A stretch of DNA of 64,000 nt from contig NW_024881501.1 in NCBI RefSeq assembly GCF_019059575.1, forward strand, positions 1,798,001 through 1,862,000. Reading direction: 5' to 3'. A program made the position numbers and the translations under genes. Positions 24,886 through 35,374 of this stretch are shown here, in pieces. Origin of the DNA: Amphibalanus amphitrite. Lineage: Eukaryota > Arthropoda > Thecostraca > Balanomorpha > Balanidae. Under the pieces are notes generated by a model. It ran no database searches. It was not told the DNA's origin and saw only the letters and a program-made list of their open reading frames with translations. Within the stretch, counting starts at the first letter, position 1, and the number at the start of each line of letters is the position of its first letter.

Positions 24886-25830
24886 TAACACAAACTTTCC
24901 CAAAGAAATATTTAGCTTTCTTTCTATTCTAGAAAAAAGGCAAATTGTCATCGGTTTCGGGCGCTGGGGAGGAGCTATTTACCCTAAATACACCCTCCCC
25001 TAATGGGCTCGCCAGTGAGCCCGTAATGCTGAGCGCAGTGCTGAACGGCTCACACGTCTGTGAACTACAGAGTCACCGATGGATGATTTTTCGTTCGTTG
25101 ATTATCGCCGAACTGGAAGACGGCACTGGCAGGGAACTGATTGATAATGAAATCGCCCGGATGAGGGGTGGGGTGAGGCATCAAAAAAGTTTTTCCTAAA
25201 ATGAATTAGACTCTTTACCAACTTCAATTTGAACTCAGGAACACGATGGTGTCATTTATATTGCTGTACGATGTCAAAAACGTACTGAAAAATGGTTTTC
25301 AAAAGTATATAATTGTAAAAGTTTGACAATAATGCTAATAACTTGGCTAATTTTTTTTAAAGATATTGGGCTAAAACTTGCTAGAGTAGTTCATCAGTGT
25401 GTGTTTTATCACATATATTCCGGTTTTTGCGAAAATGAAAAACTTGAAAAAAAATCAAAAAATATTTTTTTTTTGTGTAATTGTAAAAACATATTAATCA
25501 AAATTTCAGACTTGTGAAAATTCGAGTTAGCAGTTTGATAGCTACGTGTATTTGTAGCCCACTGATGCAAAGAAGTTGGATCTAGCTTTTAAAACTAAGC
25601 TCTTGAGAGCGTTTGCCGCAATTGAGTATTTTGCATCAAAAACAGCCGACATGACGTCACTCTGACGTCATTTCCGGCCGAACTATGGTAGATAGAAAGT
25701 TGAAATTTTAACACCAGGTGTCAAATTGATGCCGCTGAGGGTATCGCAAGTGTCGTGTTGATCTGTCAAACGGTTTAGAAGATATTGCCGAAAAACGGGA
25801 GGGGTGGCTCTGTAGAGCCCCCCGAAGTGC
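24886..25830. mobile_element. Decayed TTAA-family copy
   Basis: The segment 25200-25800 is related to the right half of the 15305-16521 element (shared ATCACATATATTCCG, AACTAAGCTCTTGAGAGCG and ACGGTTTAGA(A/G)GATATTGC blocks). GGGTTAACAC near 24890 could be a decayed left end. The right end has lost its TTAA. Confidence 0.5.
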
Positions 25831-27059
25831 GAAGGACAAGTAATTTGCTATTTTCATGGCGCCCACCCTAAACAACGATGGATATAAGTGTTGTAACCAC
25901 CATAGTTGTTTATGTCGTTTTATCAGATTTGCTCTTTTTTAAAGGATTAGAAGGATTTACATCCTTTACGTTTATTTTCTCTATCCGTTTACTGATTTCC
26001 AGTCATGGAACGTAAACACTATGCGCCATATTCACGATTTGGGTCGCACACTTTGAAGGCTTCATCTCCTCCAATGTCGCTGGAGAGGATGGGTTCGAAA
26101 ATACGGAAGCGTCGCCAACAGAAGCTTTTATCTACCCTCTCAGTCCCCATCCGCCTGTAGCTGACGCTGGTAGCTCCATCTCCCTCTCCCGCGCTCTCCC
26201 TCGGACCTGCCTCCCTGTCCTCTCCCGCCCCCGCGCCCCGACCTCTGCCCCCTCTCTCTCTCGACGCTCATTGTGCCCGCCTCTCGCTGAGCACATTATT
26301 CTGGTAAATTTGACCCGGCGCGCCCTCAAAGGAGGCTACAGTTTAGCCTGAAAGCCACTCGGCGCTGCGTCCGCCTCCTCTCGGCGCGCCATTATATGTC
26401 GCGCCGCGTCGCTGCGCCATTGTTGTCGCCTTTTGACGTGCGCGGCGCGCCGGGCCGCGCCGTCAGCCGGCTGAATATCTCTGTCAAAACGGATCACGGT
26501 GACGGCGCTGGGGTGGACTGTCGGCCGGCGCGCCGGAGTCAGCCGGCTGGCCGGCGCGGCGGGACGCGGGCCGGGCGTGACTGGACCGGCCGAGACGGCC
26601 GGCCCGGCAGCGCCTCAACACCGCCACACGGAGCCACATAAAGCGGCGCGGGCAGGCGGCGTTTTTGCCGCGCGCGACAAGCGCCGCTCTGTTGTGCGCC
26701 ACTTCACGGCGCCGAGTCGCCGTCAGCGCCGCGCCGCTCAAAGGCAGCTTTATCCCACACTGCACTGGGGCGCGCCGGAGAGCGGCCAAAGGACGCCCCC
26801 GGACCGTGCCGGTCGCCCGCGGCGCGGCCGGCAAACGCCGGCGCCTGATTACAATTGGGCCTCGCCGGCGGCCCGGCCGGCCCATAGGCGGCCAACGAGC
26901 CGTGAATGAGAACATATTGAGAGATAAAATAATGTTGTCGCTGAAAGGGTTGAGCCCCCGCCGGCGCCGGCCGGGGCGTCAATTAATCAAACACTCGGTA
27001 CAAAGTGAAACGGGCCCGGGCCAGACAGTGATTTAGAGCGCGCCGGACGGAGCAGACAG
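25831..27059. other. AT-rich then very GC-rich DNA, no supported gene
   Basis: 25831-26100 is plain sequence. 26150-27059 is extremely CpG- and GGCC-rich, with all frames partly open on both strands. A CpG island is possible. No exon-intron pattern or protein family could be recognised. Confidence 0.3.
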
Positions 27060-27215
27060 CGGCGACTCGTCCTGTGAACTGAAACAGCAGTCGGCGGAGC
27101 AGGCCACGGGGCAGTGCAGGGGGCACGGGGCGGGAGCTGCGGCAGCGCAGGGGGCACGGGGCGGGAGCTGCGGCAGCGCAGGGGGCACAGGGCGGGGGCT
27201 GGGGTAGCACAGGGG
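27060..27215. repeat. Short GC-rich tandem repeat
   Basis: Three to four copies of a unit containing GCAGGGGGCACGGGGCGGG and AGCTGCGGCAGC. Confidence 0.75.
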
Positions 27216-27239
27216 GGCACAGGGAAGTAGTTAAGAATG

Positions 27240-28499
27240 GGAGCAGCTTCATTTTCCGATTCAGCTCACATCCCCTGCTATCCGCGGCCTAGTTGAATAA
27301 CATGCGTTTAAATGATGGTCCTACATGGACTGTGGGGGTGTTGCTTCCATTTATTTTTTACTCGAATACTGAAAACGGTCGCGCTTTTCAATTACCGGCT
27401 CATCTGGTAATAAGCGATGATCGAAAAGGGATCGGAATTTGAGCATGTATGTTCTCGTGGCCAGCCTGGGATCATGTTCGTGCATAAGCAGCATTGATAT
27501 CTCTATTCTATAGTGTGATGGATGCATGTGTGCGTGGATTGCCAGTTTTTTTTTTCTCTCTGGAGCAGGAGCATCGGAAGATCGCGGGTGAATTTCAAGG
27601 AGCGCAGAATCTCATCAGCTCATCATATTGCACCTAAAAATAATTACCTATTGCGTGAGAACTTTCACTCAATTATAAAGTGTCACTTCAACAAAAATAG
27701 GCGTGAAAATTGCACGTATGACGTAGCGCGTAAAGCACCGGATGTCGGACTCTGTGATTTCTCTTAGACTTCCTTCCAATATGGGTTCATCGGCAAATTA
27801 GGTACGCACGCATAGAAGAAATGCAAACCCAATGTGGCCTCAATTTTACTGTAAAGGGGTAACCGAAGGTTTGTTGTCAATAGTTAAAACACTATTCTTT
27901 AGAATTGTGTTTTTCTATTGAAAAACAAATCTGAGTTCCCTGACAATTTGGCAAAAGCTGCCTGAGATTAAAACCGAACTGTTTGTCACAGCGGGAAACA
28001 GTGAAATCTCTCTGTCTTTCGGAAAAAATCCAACCCCGCTAGGCATTAATTTACAGTTCTACTTCAACACTAAACAGAACAATGAAGCGCGCTGGCATGG
28101 AGTTTGCCCGGCAGAAGTAGGTATCGCCGCGCCGAGGGCTCGCTGATTGAGTTACACTGCAGTGCCGCTGTGCCCATTGTTCCGCACCGGTCTCCGGGGT
28201 CTCTGTGACTCACAATCGGTCGCTGTTTGCAGATGATCAGCCCAGCCATTCTGGGGCATAAAGCGCCGAATGAACAAAGCCGGCGGAGCTGGCATATGCC
28301 GGCGGCGGCGTCACCCTTTCCGGGCGCCACTTGACGCACAATGGTGGGCCGGTGTGTGCCGGGCGCGCCGCCGCCGGCCCGTTCTCCGGGGAGCGCGGCC
28401 GGTCCGGCCCGGCGCGGCGCGCGCATAATGCCCGCCGTATTCACCCCTCTCCGCCGCGCACAGACCCGACCATTGAGAGCCGGCTCGACGGAACGCCCA
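27240..28499. other. No recognised feature
   Basis: Mixed composition with a CpG-rich block at 28320-28450. No element ends, satellite or protein family recognised. Confidence 0.3.
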
Positions 28500-28544
28500 C
28501 TGGCGATTGTCGTCGACTGAGTCGGTGTTTTGAGTAGTGTACCT

Positions 28545-28800
28545 TCTGCCGACTGCCAACTGTTCGTTGTTGACTGCCGACTGCCGACTGTCGACTGCTG
28601 ACCACCGACTACCGACCACCGACTACCGACTGCCGACTGTCAACTGCCGACCGCTGACTGCCGACTACTGACTGCGAGTGCCGACTGCCGACTGTCGACT
28701 GCTGACAACTGACTACCGACTGCCGACTGTCGACTGCCGACTGCTGACTACCGACTGCTGACTACCGAATGCCGACTACCGACTGCGCTACTCTTGGTCG
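28545..28800. repeat. Degenerate GACTGCC minisatellite
   Basis: Variants of CCGACTGCCGACTGTCGACTG are repeated about a dozen times with imperfect spacing. A separate duplication of ATATCAGCTCTGCCTGAGGA occurs at 28900-28990. Confidence 0.8.
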
Positions 28801-29339
28801 ACGGTTGACTGTCCACTGTCGATTGTTGATTGCGTCGTCGGCTCACATAGTGACTGTCGGCAGTCAACTGCGGCCTGTCGACGGTAGACAGGCAGTAGCT
28901 GGGATATCAGCTCTGCCTGAGGAGCCACCTCGAGCGGCCAGCGGATGATATCAGCTCTGCCTGAGGAGCCACCCCGACCGGCCAGTGGATCCCAGCATCT
29001 GACGCATCCGGTGCGAGCAGAGCCGAGCCGGCCAGAACAGGGACAGTGGTGCTCGCAGGACACCGAGCCCCAAATTTGAATGGAAATATGGAAAGAGCGG
29101 CGCACCAGCTGTTACCGCCGCCGTCATTACCGGACATAAATTGTCAGCGGACGGCGGCGGCGGCGGCGGCGGCGCTGTCCGCTGCCGGCCCGGTCCGGCC
29201 CGGTCCGGGCCGTCGGTGGCGGCTGCTTTATGGCCCGGTAATGACACGGCGCGGGGCGGCCACCGGAACCGGCGCCGCCGCCGCCGCCTCTCATCCCATT
29301 ACGGCGCCGGACGACGGCCGGCGGCGCCTGCAGCGCGCC
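28800..29339. other. GC-rich DNA with a short duplication
   Basis: The 45-bp duplication at about 28903-28990 is the only structure seen. A GGC-rich block at 29150-29180 precedes CpG-dense sequence. No gene is supported. Confidence 0.3.
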
Positions 29340-29620
29340 GCCAAACGTCGCCCACACACGGACACACGGACAGACACCTGCACACACACGGACAGACACC
29401 TGCACACAGACACGGACACACACCGGCGCAGAGTGTCACACGGACACACGGACAGAGACAGACACACCCACGGACACAGACACACACGGACAGACACCTG
29501 CACACCCACGGACACACAGACGGACACAGCGGCCGGCTCAGAGTGTCACACACGGACACAAACACAGACACAGACACAGACACAGACACACAGACACCTG
29601 CACAGTGCACAAACACAGTC
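29340..29620. repeat. ACACGGACAGACACCTGC-type tandem repeat
   Basis: Irregular tandem copies of CACACGGACAGACACCTGCA grade into CACAGA repeats. It opens long His/Thr/Asp-rich frames that are not genes. Confidence 0.85.
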
Positions 29621-29664
29621 ACAGAGAGGCAGGTCAGAGGGCAAACGTCCCACTCTCACAGAGA

Positions 29665-29900
29665 GTGTCACATTAGGGACGGAGGGACAAAGTCCCCCTG
29701 TCGCAGGCAGTGTCACATTAGGGACGGAGGGACAAAGTCCCCCTGTCGCAGGCAGTGTCACATTAGGGACGGAGGGACAAAGTCCCCCTGTCGCAGGCAG
29801 TGTCACATTAGGGACGGAGGGACAAAGTCCCCCTGTCGCAGGCAGTGTCACATTAGGGACGGAAGGGACAAAGTCCCCCTGTCGCAGGCAGTGTCACATG
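29665..29900. repeat. 45-bp minisatellite
   Basis: Five near-identical 45-bp units beginning GTGTCACATTAGGGACGG at 29665, 29710, 29755, 29800 and 29845. Each unit includes a small dyad, GGGACAAAGTCCCCC. Confidence 0.93.
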
Positions 29901-30465
29901 ACACACACCGCTTACATAAAGGAAAACTGCGGCCCTCGCAGGCACATTCGAGATATATGTAGGTAGAGGAATACCACAAACATCCCCCTCTGGTTTCTCC
30001 CGGCACCGCTCTAACCGTGGCTCCGGCAGCTCTGTCAGCGTTCCTCTCTGAAGCGTGTGGTTACCGCTGGTTAGGGGCGGTCCCATGTGGACCGATAGCG
30101 ACACATTCGGAGACGGAGACCGTCCCCCATGCTGCCAAACAGCCAGCCAGACCGTTCATGGTGACTATGTGGCCAAAACGTTGTCTGGGATGAAAATTTA
30201 ACTTAGGTATTTTCATTTGGCCTTAGTAAATTGTAACTAGTTATCTGAGGTGTATGTTATCTGAGGTTACAATATAAATACAGGTTGTAATCAAATCTGA
30301 AGCCAGCAGACGTATCAATTACCCACGCCACCGAGCTCTGGTCTGTCCGGTCAGTGTAGGACAGCTCCTCTCTGGTCTGTCCGGTGAGTGTAGGACAGTC
30401 CCCCGGCGCCCGCTCGGCCGTCCCGTGTAACGAGTGCTGTTACACGCGGACCGTCACCGTCCGTC
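29901..30465. other. No recognised feature
   Basis: Plain sequence apart from one direct duplication of CTCTGGTCTGTCCGGT near 30336 and 30369. Confidence 0.3.
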
Positions 30466-30640
30466 CTGCCTGGCAGGGGCGCACCCAGGATTTTCCAGGG
30501 GAGGGGGCCCGGGCTCAAAGGGGCCTCCGTGTTCCGCTTGCCAGGGGGCCTTTTCTCTATCGAGGGGGCCTCCAAATGGCTTACTTTTTGACGGCCTCTG
30601 TATGTTTGGTGACGTTCTTAGCGTTATTAGTCAAGCTTAA

Positions 30641-32866
30641 CCCTCACCCTGGCAGGGGGTCGATGCGACCCCCCCCCCCTAAGGTTTTTCAAAGATAGCG
30701 TAAAATTGGCGGCGCGCAACGCCGCTAAATTTGGCACAACCTATGGGGCAACCTTTTTTCATGTGATCTGCAAATTTCAGGTCCGGTCGACCTTGGGTCA
30801 GGCCACCATGTCAGAAAAACGGGTACAAGGTTATGGTCAAATTTAATTTTTTATGTACCTGTCCAACGCACAGTTTTGGACTGATTTCCTTCAAACTTTC
30901 AGGATGTGCTAAGTTCACCGAGCTGTATAATATGTAGTTCGTTTTTTATGTCACTGACCTGAAGTCAGTTAGGGGTCATTACGTCGTAATGTTAAGCCTA
31001 TGGGAAAATATTCAAATAACTCCTATTCGGAAAATATACAGATGTCCGCTTCGTTGTATCCCTTTTGTTCTTTGATACCACAGTACTTAACATAATGTCA
31101 CTCGGTGTTTCTTTGTTTGGTGTACTTATCTAAGGTTCAGGTCAAATGAGGTCAACTCAGGTCAAATGACGTTTGTGCCGATAACTTGTCACATAATAGA
31201 ACAGGTTTCAAAATGGTATCATTCTGTTCCTCTTGAACAGCTGAGTCGAATGATATGCAACATTAAGCATTTCAACCATTCCTAAGACTTAAGTTTTACT
31301 TAAGTTGTGCACTTAAGTACACTTTAATACCTACACTTTTAAGTACACTTAAGCAAACAAAAAAAGTATATCATTCGACACGCCTTGACGAGCTGAGTTC
31401 ACTGGTGCTTTTGTTTTGCTCTATTTTTAACCCGCGCCGGGCCGGGGGGTGTTTGAACACCCCCCCCCCCCCCGGCGGCTTTTCGCAGCTCCGCGCCGCC
31501 GTTTTTAACACACCTGTTCGTGCATCTTTTCCGCACATGCTGTGAAAATTTCAGACCCAGGTCTCTCAAGGTCAGGTCAGAAACAAATTAGAATGTTCGT
31601 CATGGCTACACCGACCGCACGATTGCCTTGAAACTTTCAGCGATTGATGAGAGTAACAGTGTATCTCGTGTATCCTATAAAAGCGTGTATAAAAACCTAT
31701 TAAACGTGTATCTCGGAATTTCGATATCGGTGACCTAAGGTCAGGTCAATTTTGCGGCCTCTCTATTATAATTCAATGGGAGAAAATTGAAAGGCGTCTG
31801 TTTTGCACGAACGCCATTCTAGACACTCTCAAACATCGGGATGTAGGTAAAATGGACACACTGAACCCGAAAATTGCACCTGTGACCCGGAGTGTGACCC
31901 CTCGTTCTGAGATGTCCCCGAGGTCATCTCAGGTCACGAATAGTATCTAACAGTTTTTTGCTAATAACTTCTGATAGAGGCATGATAGAGCGATGAAAAC
32001 GCCTTAGATGTGTTCGGCTCGACGATGCGGATCGACTGATATGCAACATGACCTTTTCCGGTCAGGTCCTGAGGTCAAATTTTTAAGTTGACTTTTCAAG
32101 GTCAACTTATAGTTCATTCGACGCGTTTTGACAAGAGGAACACGATTCTGGCAAAAGTAATGTCGTGGCTTTTTTGAGTCAGAAGTTATTGCCGAAAAAC
32201 ACTGTTCGTAAAAAACGGCTATTTTTGGAGTTTTTGCCCTCTGGAGGCTAAACCGTTGACCTGAGGTCAAATCTGAGGACATATTGGCGAAAGAGCGTCA
32301 AAAGAGCTATCGAATGCGCTTTTCCGCGGCGCTGTAGCTCTATCGGTTCCCGAGTTAGCCGTTGGCAGTTTCCAAAATGTTGAAATAGCCAACATTTTAC
32401 CTTTGGTGACCTCTGGTAACCTGACCTTTGACCTGACCCAAAAAATGACTGAAGTGTTTTCGTACTTATTTTGGACGCTCTTTTGAATGCCGCTTACCGC
32501 GTGTCGCTACGTGACCCAGGAGCCGAGTTAGAAGGGGGGTTTTCAGACACCCCCCCCCCCCCGGCCCGGCGCGGAAGTCGCGGAGCACCTGCCCGGCGCG
32601 GGTTAATTAGATCAAAAGTTATCAGCGAAAACTTTTGACCTGTTTTAGCAAATTTTTTACAATTATACCTCCCAAAAACCCCTAAATATTGACCTAGAGC
32701 AACCAAATTTGCACAGGGACGAGGATTTTAAGAGGGCCACCTACCTACCAAATTTGGTATTTCTAGGTGCCATAGGATCCAATCGCGAGGGGGGTCGCAT
32801 CGACCCCCCCCCCCCCTCTGCCAGGCCGCGTTATGAAAAATGCCCTGCCAGGGCGAGGCGCTGCCC
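30641..32866. mobile_element. TTAA-family element interrupted by a nested copy
   Basis: TTAA at 30637-30640 precedes CCCTCACCCTGGCAGG and a G/C palindrome (GGGGGTCGATGCGACCCC). The matching right end, GGGGTCGCATCGACCCC and CCCTGCCAGGGCGAGG, lies at 32790-32866 but has lost its TTAA. The copy is split by the intact element at 31431-32602. Confidence 0.6.
31431..32602. mobile_element. Nested TTAA-flanked element, copy 5
   Basis: TTAA lies at 31427-31430 and 32603-32606. The ends begin with a perfect inverted CCCGCGCCGGGC. Poly-G/poly-C hairpins lie inside both ends, and AGGTCA/TGACCT motifs fill the interior. Parts resemble the 534-1526 element (around 31700-32120). Non-coding. Confidence 0.78.
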
Positions 32867-32867
32867 G

Positions 32868-34150
32868 GATAGGACCTCTTGTGAAGAGGGGCCTCCTATC
32901 CAGAGATGGCCTCTTTCCCAGAGACGGTCTCCTTCCAGAGGGGATCCAGAGAGAGTCCTGCCAGAAGGGGCCTCTTGTGCAGAGGGAGCCTTCCATCAGG
33001 AGAGGGCATAAAGGGTCTCGTTCAAGAGGCCAGAGGGGCCTCCTGACTCCTGCCCAGAAAGGGCCCCTGTGCAGAGGAAGCCTCGGGGTCTCCTGCCCAT
33101 AAAGGAGCTCCTGCCAGATGGGGCCTCCTGGCTCCTGCCTAGATAGGGCCCTCTGTGCAGAAGGGAGCGTCCCATCCAGAAGGGGCCTCCTAAGCATAAA
33201 AGGTCCTCTGCCAGAGGGGACTCCTGCCCATAAAGGGTCTCCTGCCAGAGGGGGCCTCCTGGCTCCTGCCCACAAAGGGCCTCCTGTGCAGAGGGAGTCT
33301 CGGGGCCTCCTGCCCATATAGGATCTCCTGCCAGAGGGGGCCTCCTGGCTCCTACCCAGATAGGACATTTTGTGCAGAGGGGGCCTCCTGACTGCTGCCA
33401 AGATATGTCCTCTTATGCAGAGAGAGACTCCCATCCAGAGAGGGCCTCCTGCCCAGAAAGGGTCTCCTGCAAGAGGCCAGAGGGGCCCCCTGACTCCGGC
33501 CCAGAAAGGGCCCCTAAGTAGAGGAAACCTCGGGGCCTCCTGCCCAGTATAAGATTTCCTGCCAGAGGGGGCCTCCTGCCCAGTATAAAATTTCCTGCCA
33601 GAGGGGGCCTCCTGGCTCCCACCCAGATAGGGCCATCTGTGCAGAAGGGAGCCTCCCATGCAGAAGGGGCCTACTAAGCAGAAAAGGTGTCCTGCCAGAG
33701 GGGCCTCCTGCCTATAAAGGCTTTCCTGCCAGAGGGGGCCTCCTGCTCCTGTCCAGAAAGGGCCTCCTGTGAAGAGCGAGCCTCGGGGGCCTCCTGCTCA
33801 TGAATGATCTCCTGCCAGAGGGGGCCTCTTGATTCCTGCCCAGATAGGGCCTCTTGTGAGAGGTGCCTCAAATCCAGAAGGGGCCTCCTGTGCATAAAAG
33901 GTCCCCTGCCAGACGGGGCCTCCTGCCCATCAAGGGTCGCTTACCAGAGGGGGCCTCCTGTGCAGAGGGAGCCTCGGGGGCCTCCTGCCCATGAAGGATC
34001 TCCTGCCAGAGGGGGCCTCTTGATTCCTGCCCAGATAGGGCCTCCTGTGAGAAGGTGCCTCACATCCAGAAGGGGCCTCCTGCCCATCAAGGGTCGCCTA
34101 CCAGAGGGGGCCTCCTGGCCTCTGCCCAGATAGTGCATCTTGTGCAGAAT
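32868..34150. repeat. GGGGCCTCCTG minisatellite inside the hAT element
   Basis: More than 25 imperfect copies of a unit of about 35-40 bp (CAGAGGGGGCCTCCTG, then CCCAGAAAGGG or CCCATAAAGGG variants). Open frames across it, up to about 300 codons on the minus strand, are repeat artefacts. Confidence 0.92.
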
Positions 34151-34449
34151 TATAGTAGGTTAGGCAGGAAAGTCAAGTGTAAAAGTACCCTAAGCGGTGC
34201 TCAGGGGGCCTCCTAATTATGACCGAGCGGGGGGGTGGGCCGGGCCCCAAGGCCCCCCCCCCTTGGGTGCGCCACTGCTGCCTGGGCCAGATGCTGCTGA
34301 TCAGCGCGCCCGCGCCGTCCGCGGCCGGCTGCTCTCGGTATTCAAATGGCCCGATCAGCCGGCTAATGTCGCTCCAAACAAAGTCGTTAGTGCGTCGCCG
34401 ATCCGTGCGTAATGGCTGGCCGGCCGGCCGTTACCGCCGCCTGCGAGAC

Positions 34450-34835
34450 AGCCGTGTTGTCCGTCTCCTCAGGTGTGTTGTCCGTCTCCTGAGGTGTGTT
34501 GTCCGTCTCCTGAGGTGTGTTGTCCGTATTCTGAGGTGTGTTGTCCGTATTCTGAGGTGTGTTGTCCGTCTCCTGAGGTGTGTTGTCCGTATTCTGAGGT
34601 GTGTTGTCCGTATTCTGAGGTGTGTTGTCCGTATTCTGAGGTGTGTTGTCCGTCTCCTGAGGTGTGTTGTCCGTCTCCTGAGGTGTGTTGTCCGTCTCCT
34701 GAGGTGTGTTGTCCGTCTCCTGAGGTGTGTTGTCCGTCTCTCAGACCCTCAGGTGTGCTGTCTGTCTCTCAGACCCTGAGGTGTGTTGTCTGTCTCTCAG
34801 ACCCTGAGGTGTGCTGTCTGTCTCTCAAGACAAGG
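34450..34835. repeat. 21-bp minisatellite with two interspersed variants
   Basis: About 14 copies of a 21-bp unit, GTGTTGTCCGT(CTCC or ATTC)TGAGGT, are followed by four longer CTCAGACCC variants. As 21 is a multiple of 3, frames stay open; I do not regard them as coding. Confidence 0.9.
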
Positions 34836-34859
34836 CAAGACAGATAACACACCCGAGAG

Positions 34860-35176
34860 ACAGACCTGGAGCGACTGATTGACTTTTTAACCTGACCTGA
34901 GTAAGCTATGTTTCACACAAACTGGGGTCATGGGTGTCGTTTTGTATGGGCTTGGTTGGGCCCGGGTCCCCAATAATTTCGTCATTTTAACATTAGCCCC
35001 ACGGCGTTGCATAAGAATCGCATTGGCATCCTGCAATTCATATTTGAGCCCTAGCAATAATTTTTAGAAAGTGATGCCCGTGAATGAGATCAACATTAGG
35101 AATACTACGATACTCAAGTCAGTTTTCAGAGTCAGAGAGGCTTTTGATGCTCTGCTAAGATGTATTAAAATACACG
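34860..35176. other. No recognised feature
   Basis: AT-rich spacer between the 21-bp minisatellite and the next inverted-repeat element. Confidence 0.3.
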
Positions 35177-35374
35177 TAGGGTAGACCGGGGCAAGTCGCC
35201 CCGGCGAGGTAAAACGCCTCACCGATGTTTCTCGGAACTGGCAGAGTTCTGGGGAAACATCCTCTCTTCTATAAAACGTGCACTACCTATATGAACATTA
35301 TATGAGCAGACTGGAAAGAAATTGTAATGACTCTTTCTGGAGATATAGCCAAAAATGTCTTTTTTGAGTGATTT

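Larger units (their letters stand above)
30474..34277. mobile_element. 3.8-kb non-autonomous hAT element carrying a minisatellite
   Basis: The ends are CAGGGGCGCACCCAGG and, inverted, CAGTGGCGCACCCAAGG. An exact 8-bp target duplication, CTGCCTGG, lies at 30466-30473 and 34278-34285. Between them lie a subterminal G-rich block, a TTAA element with another TTAA element nested in it, and a 1.3-kb minisatellite. No transposase is visible. Confidence 0.82.

Noticed and set aside
29046-29966. Plus-strand frames of 273 and 306 codons rich in His, Asp and Thr
   Set aside because: They span two tandem repeats (ACACGG and the 45-bp unit) and the GC-rich lead-in. No domain is recognisable.
32763-33659. 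A 298-codon minus-strand frame
   Set aside because: It runs through the GGGGCCTCCTG minisatellite inside a hAT element. The peptide is periodic and starts or stops at the array edges.
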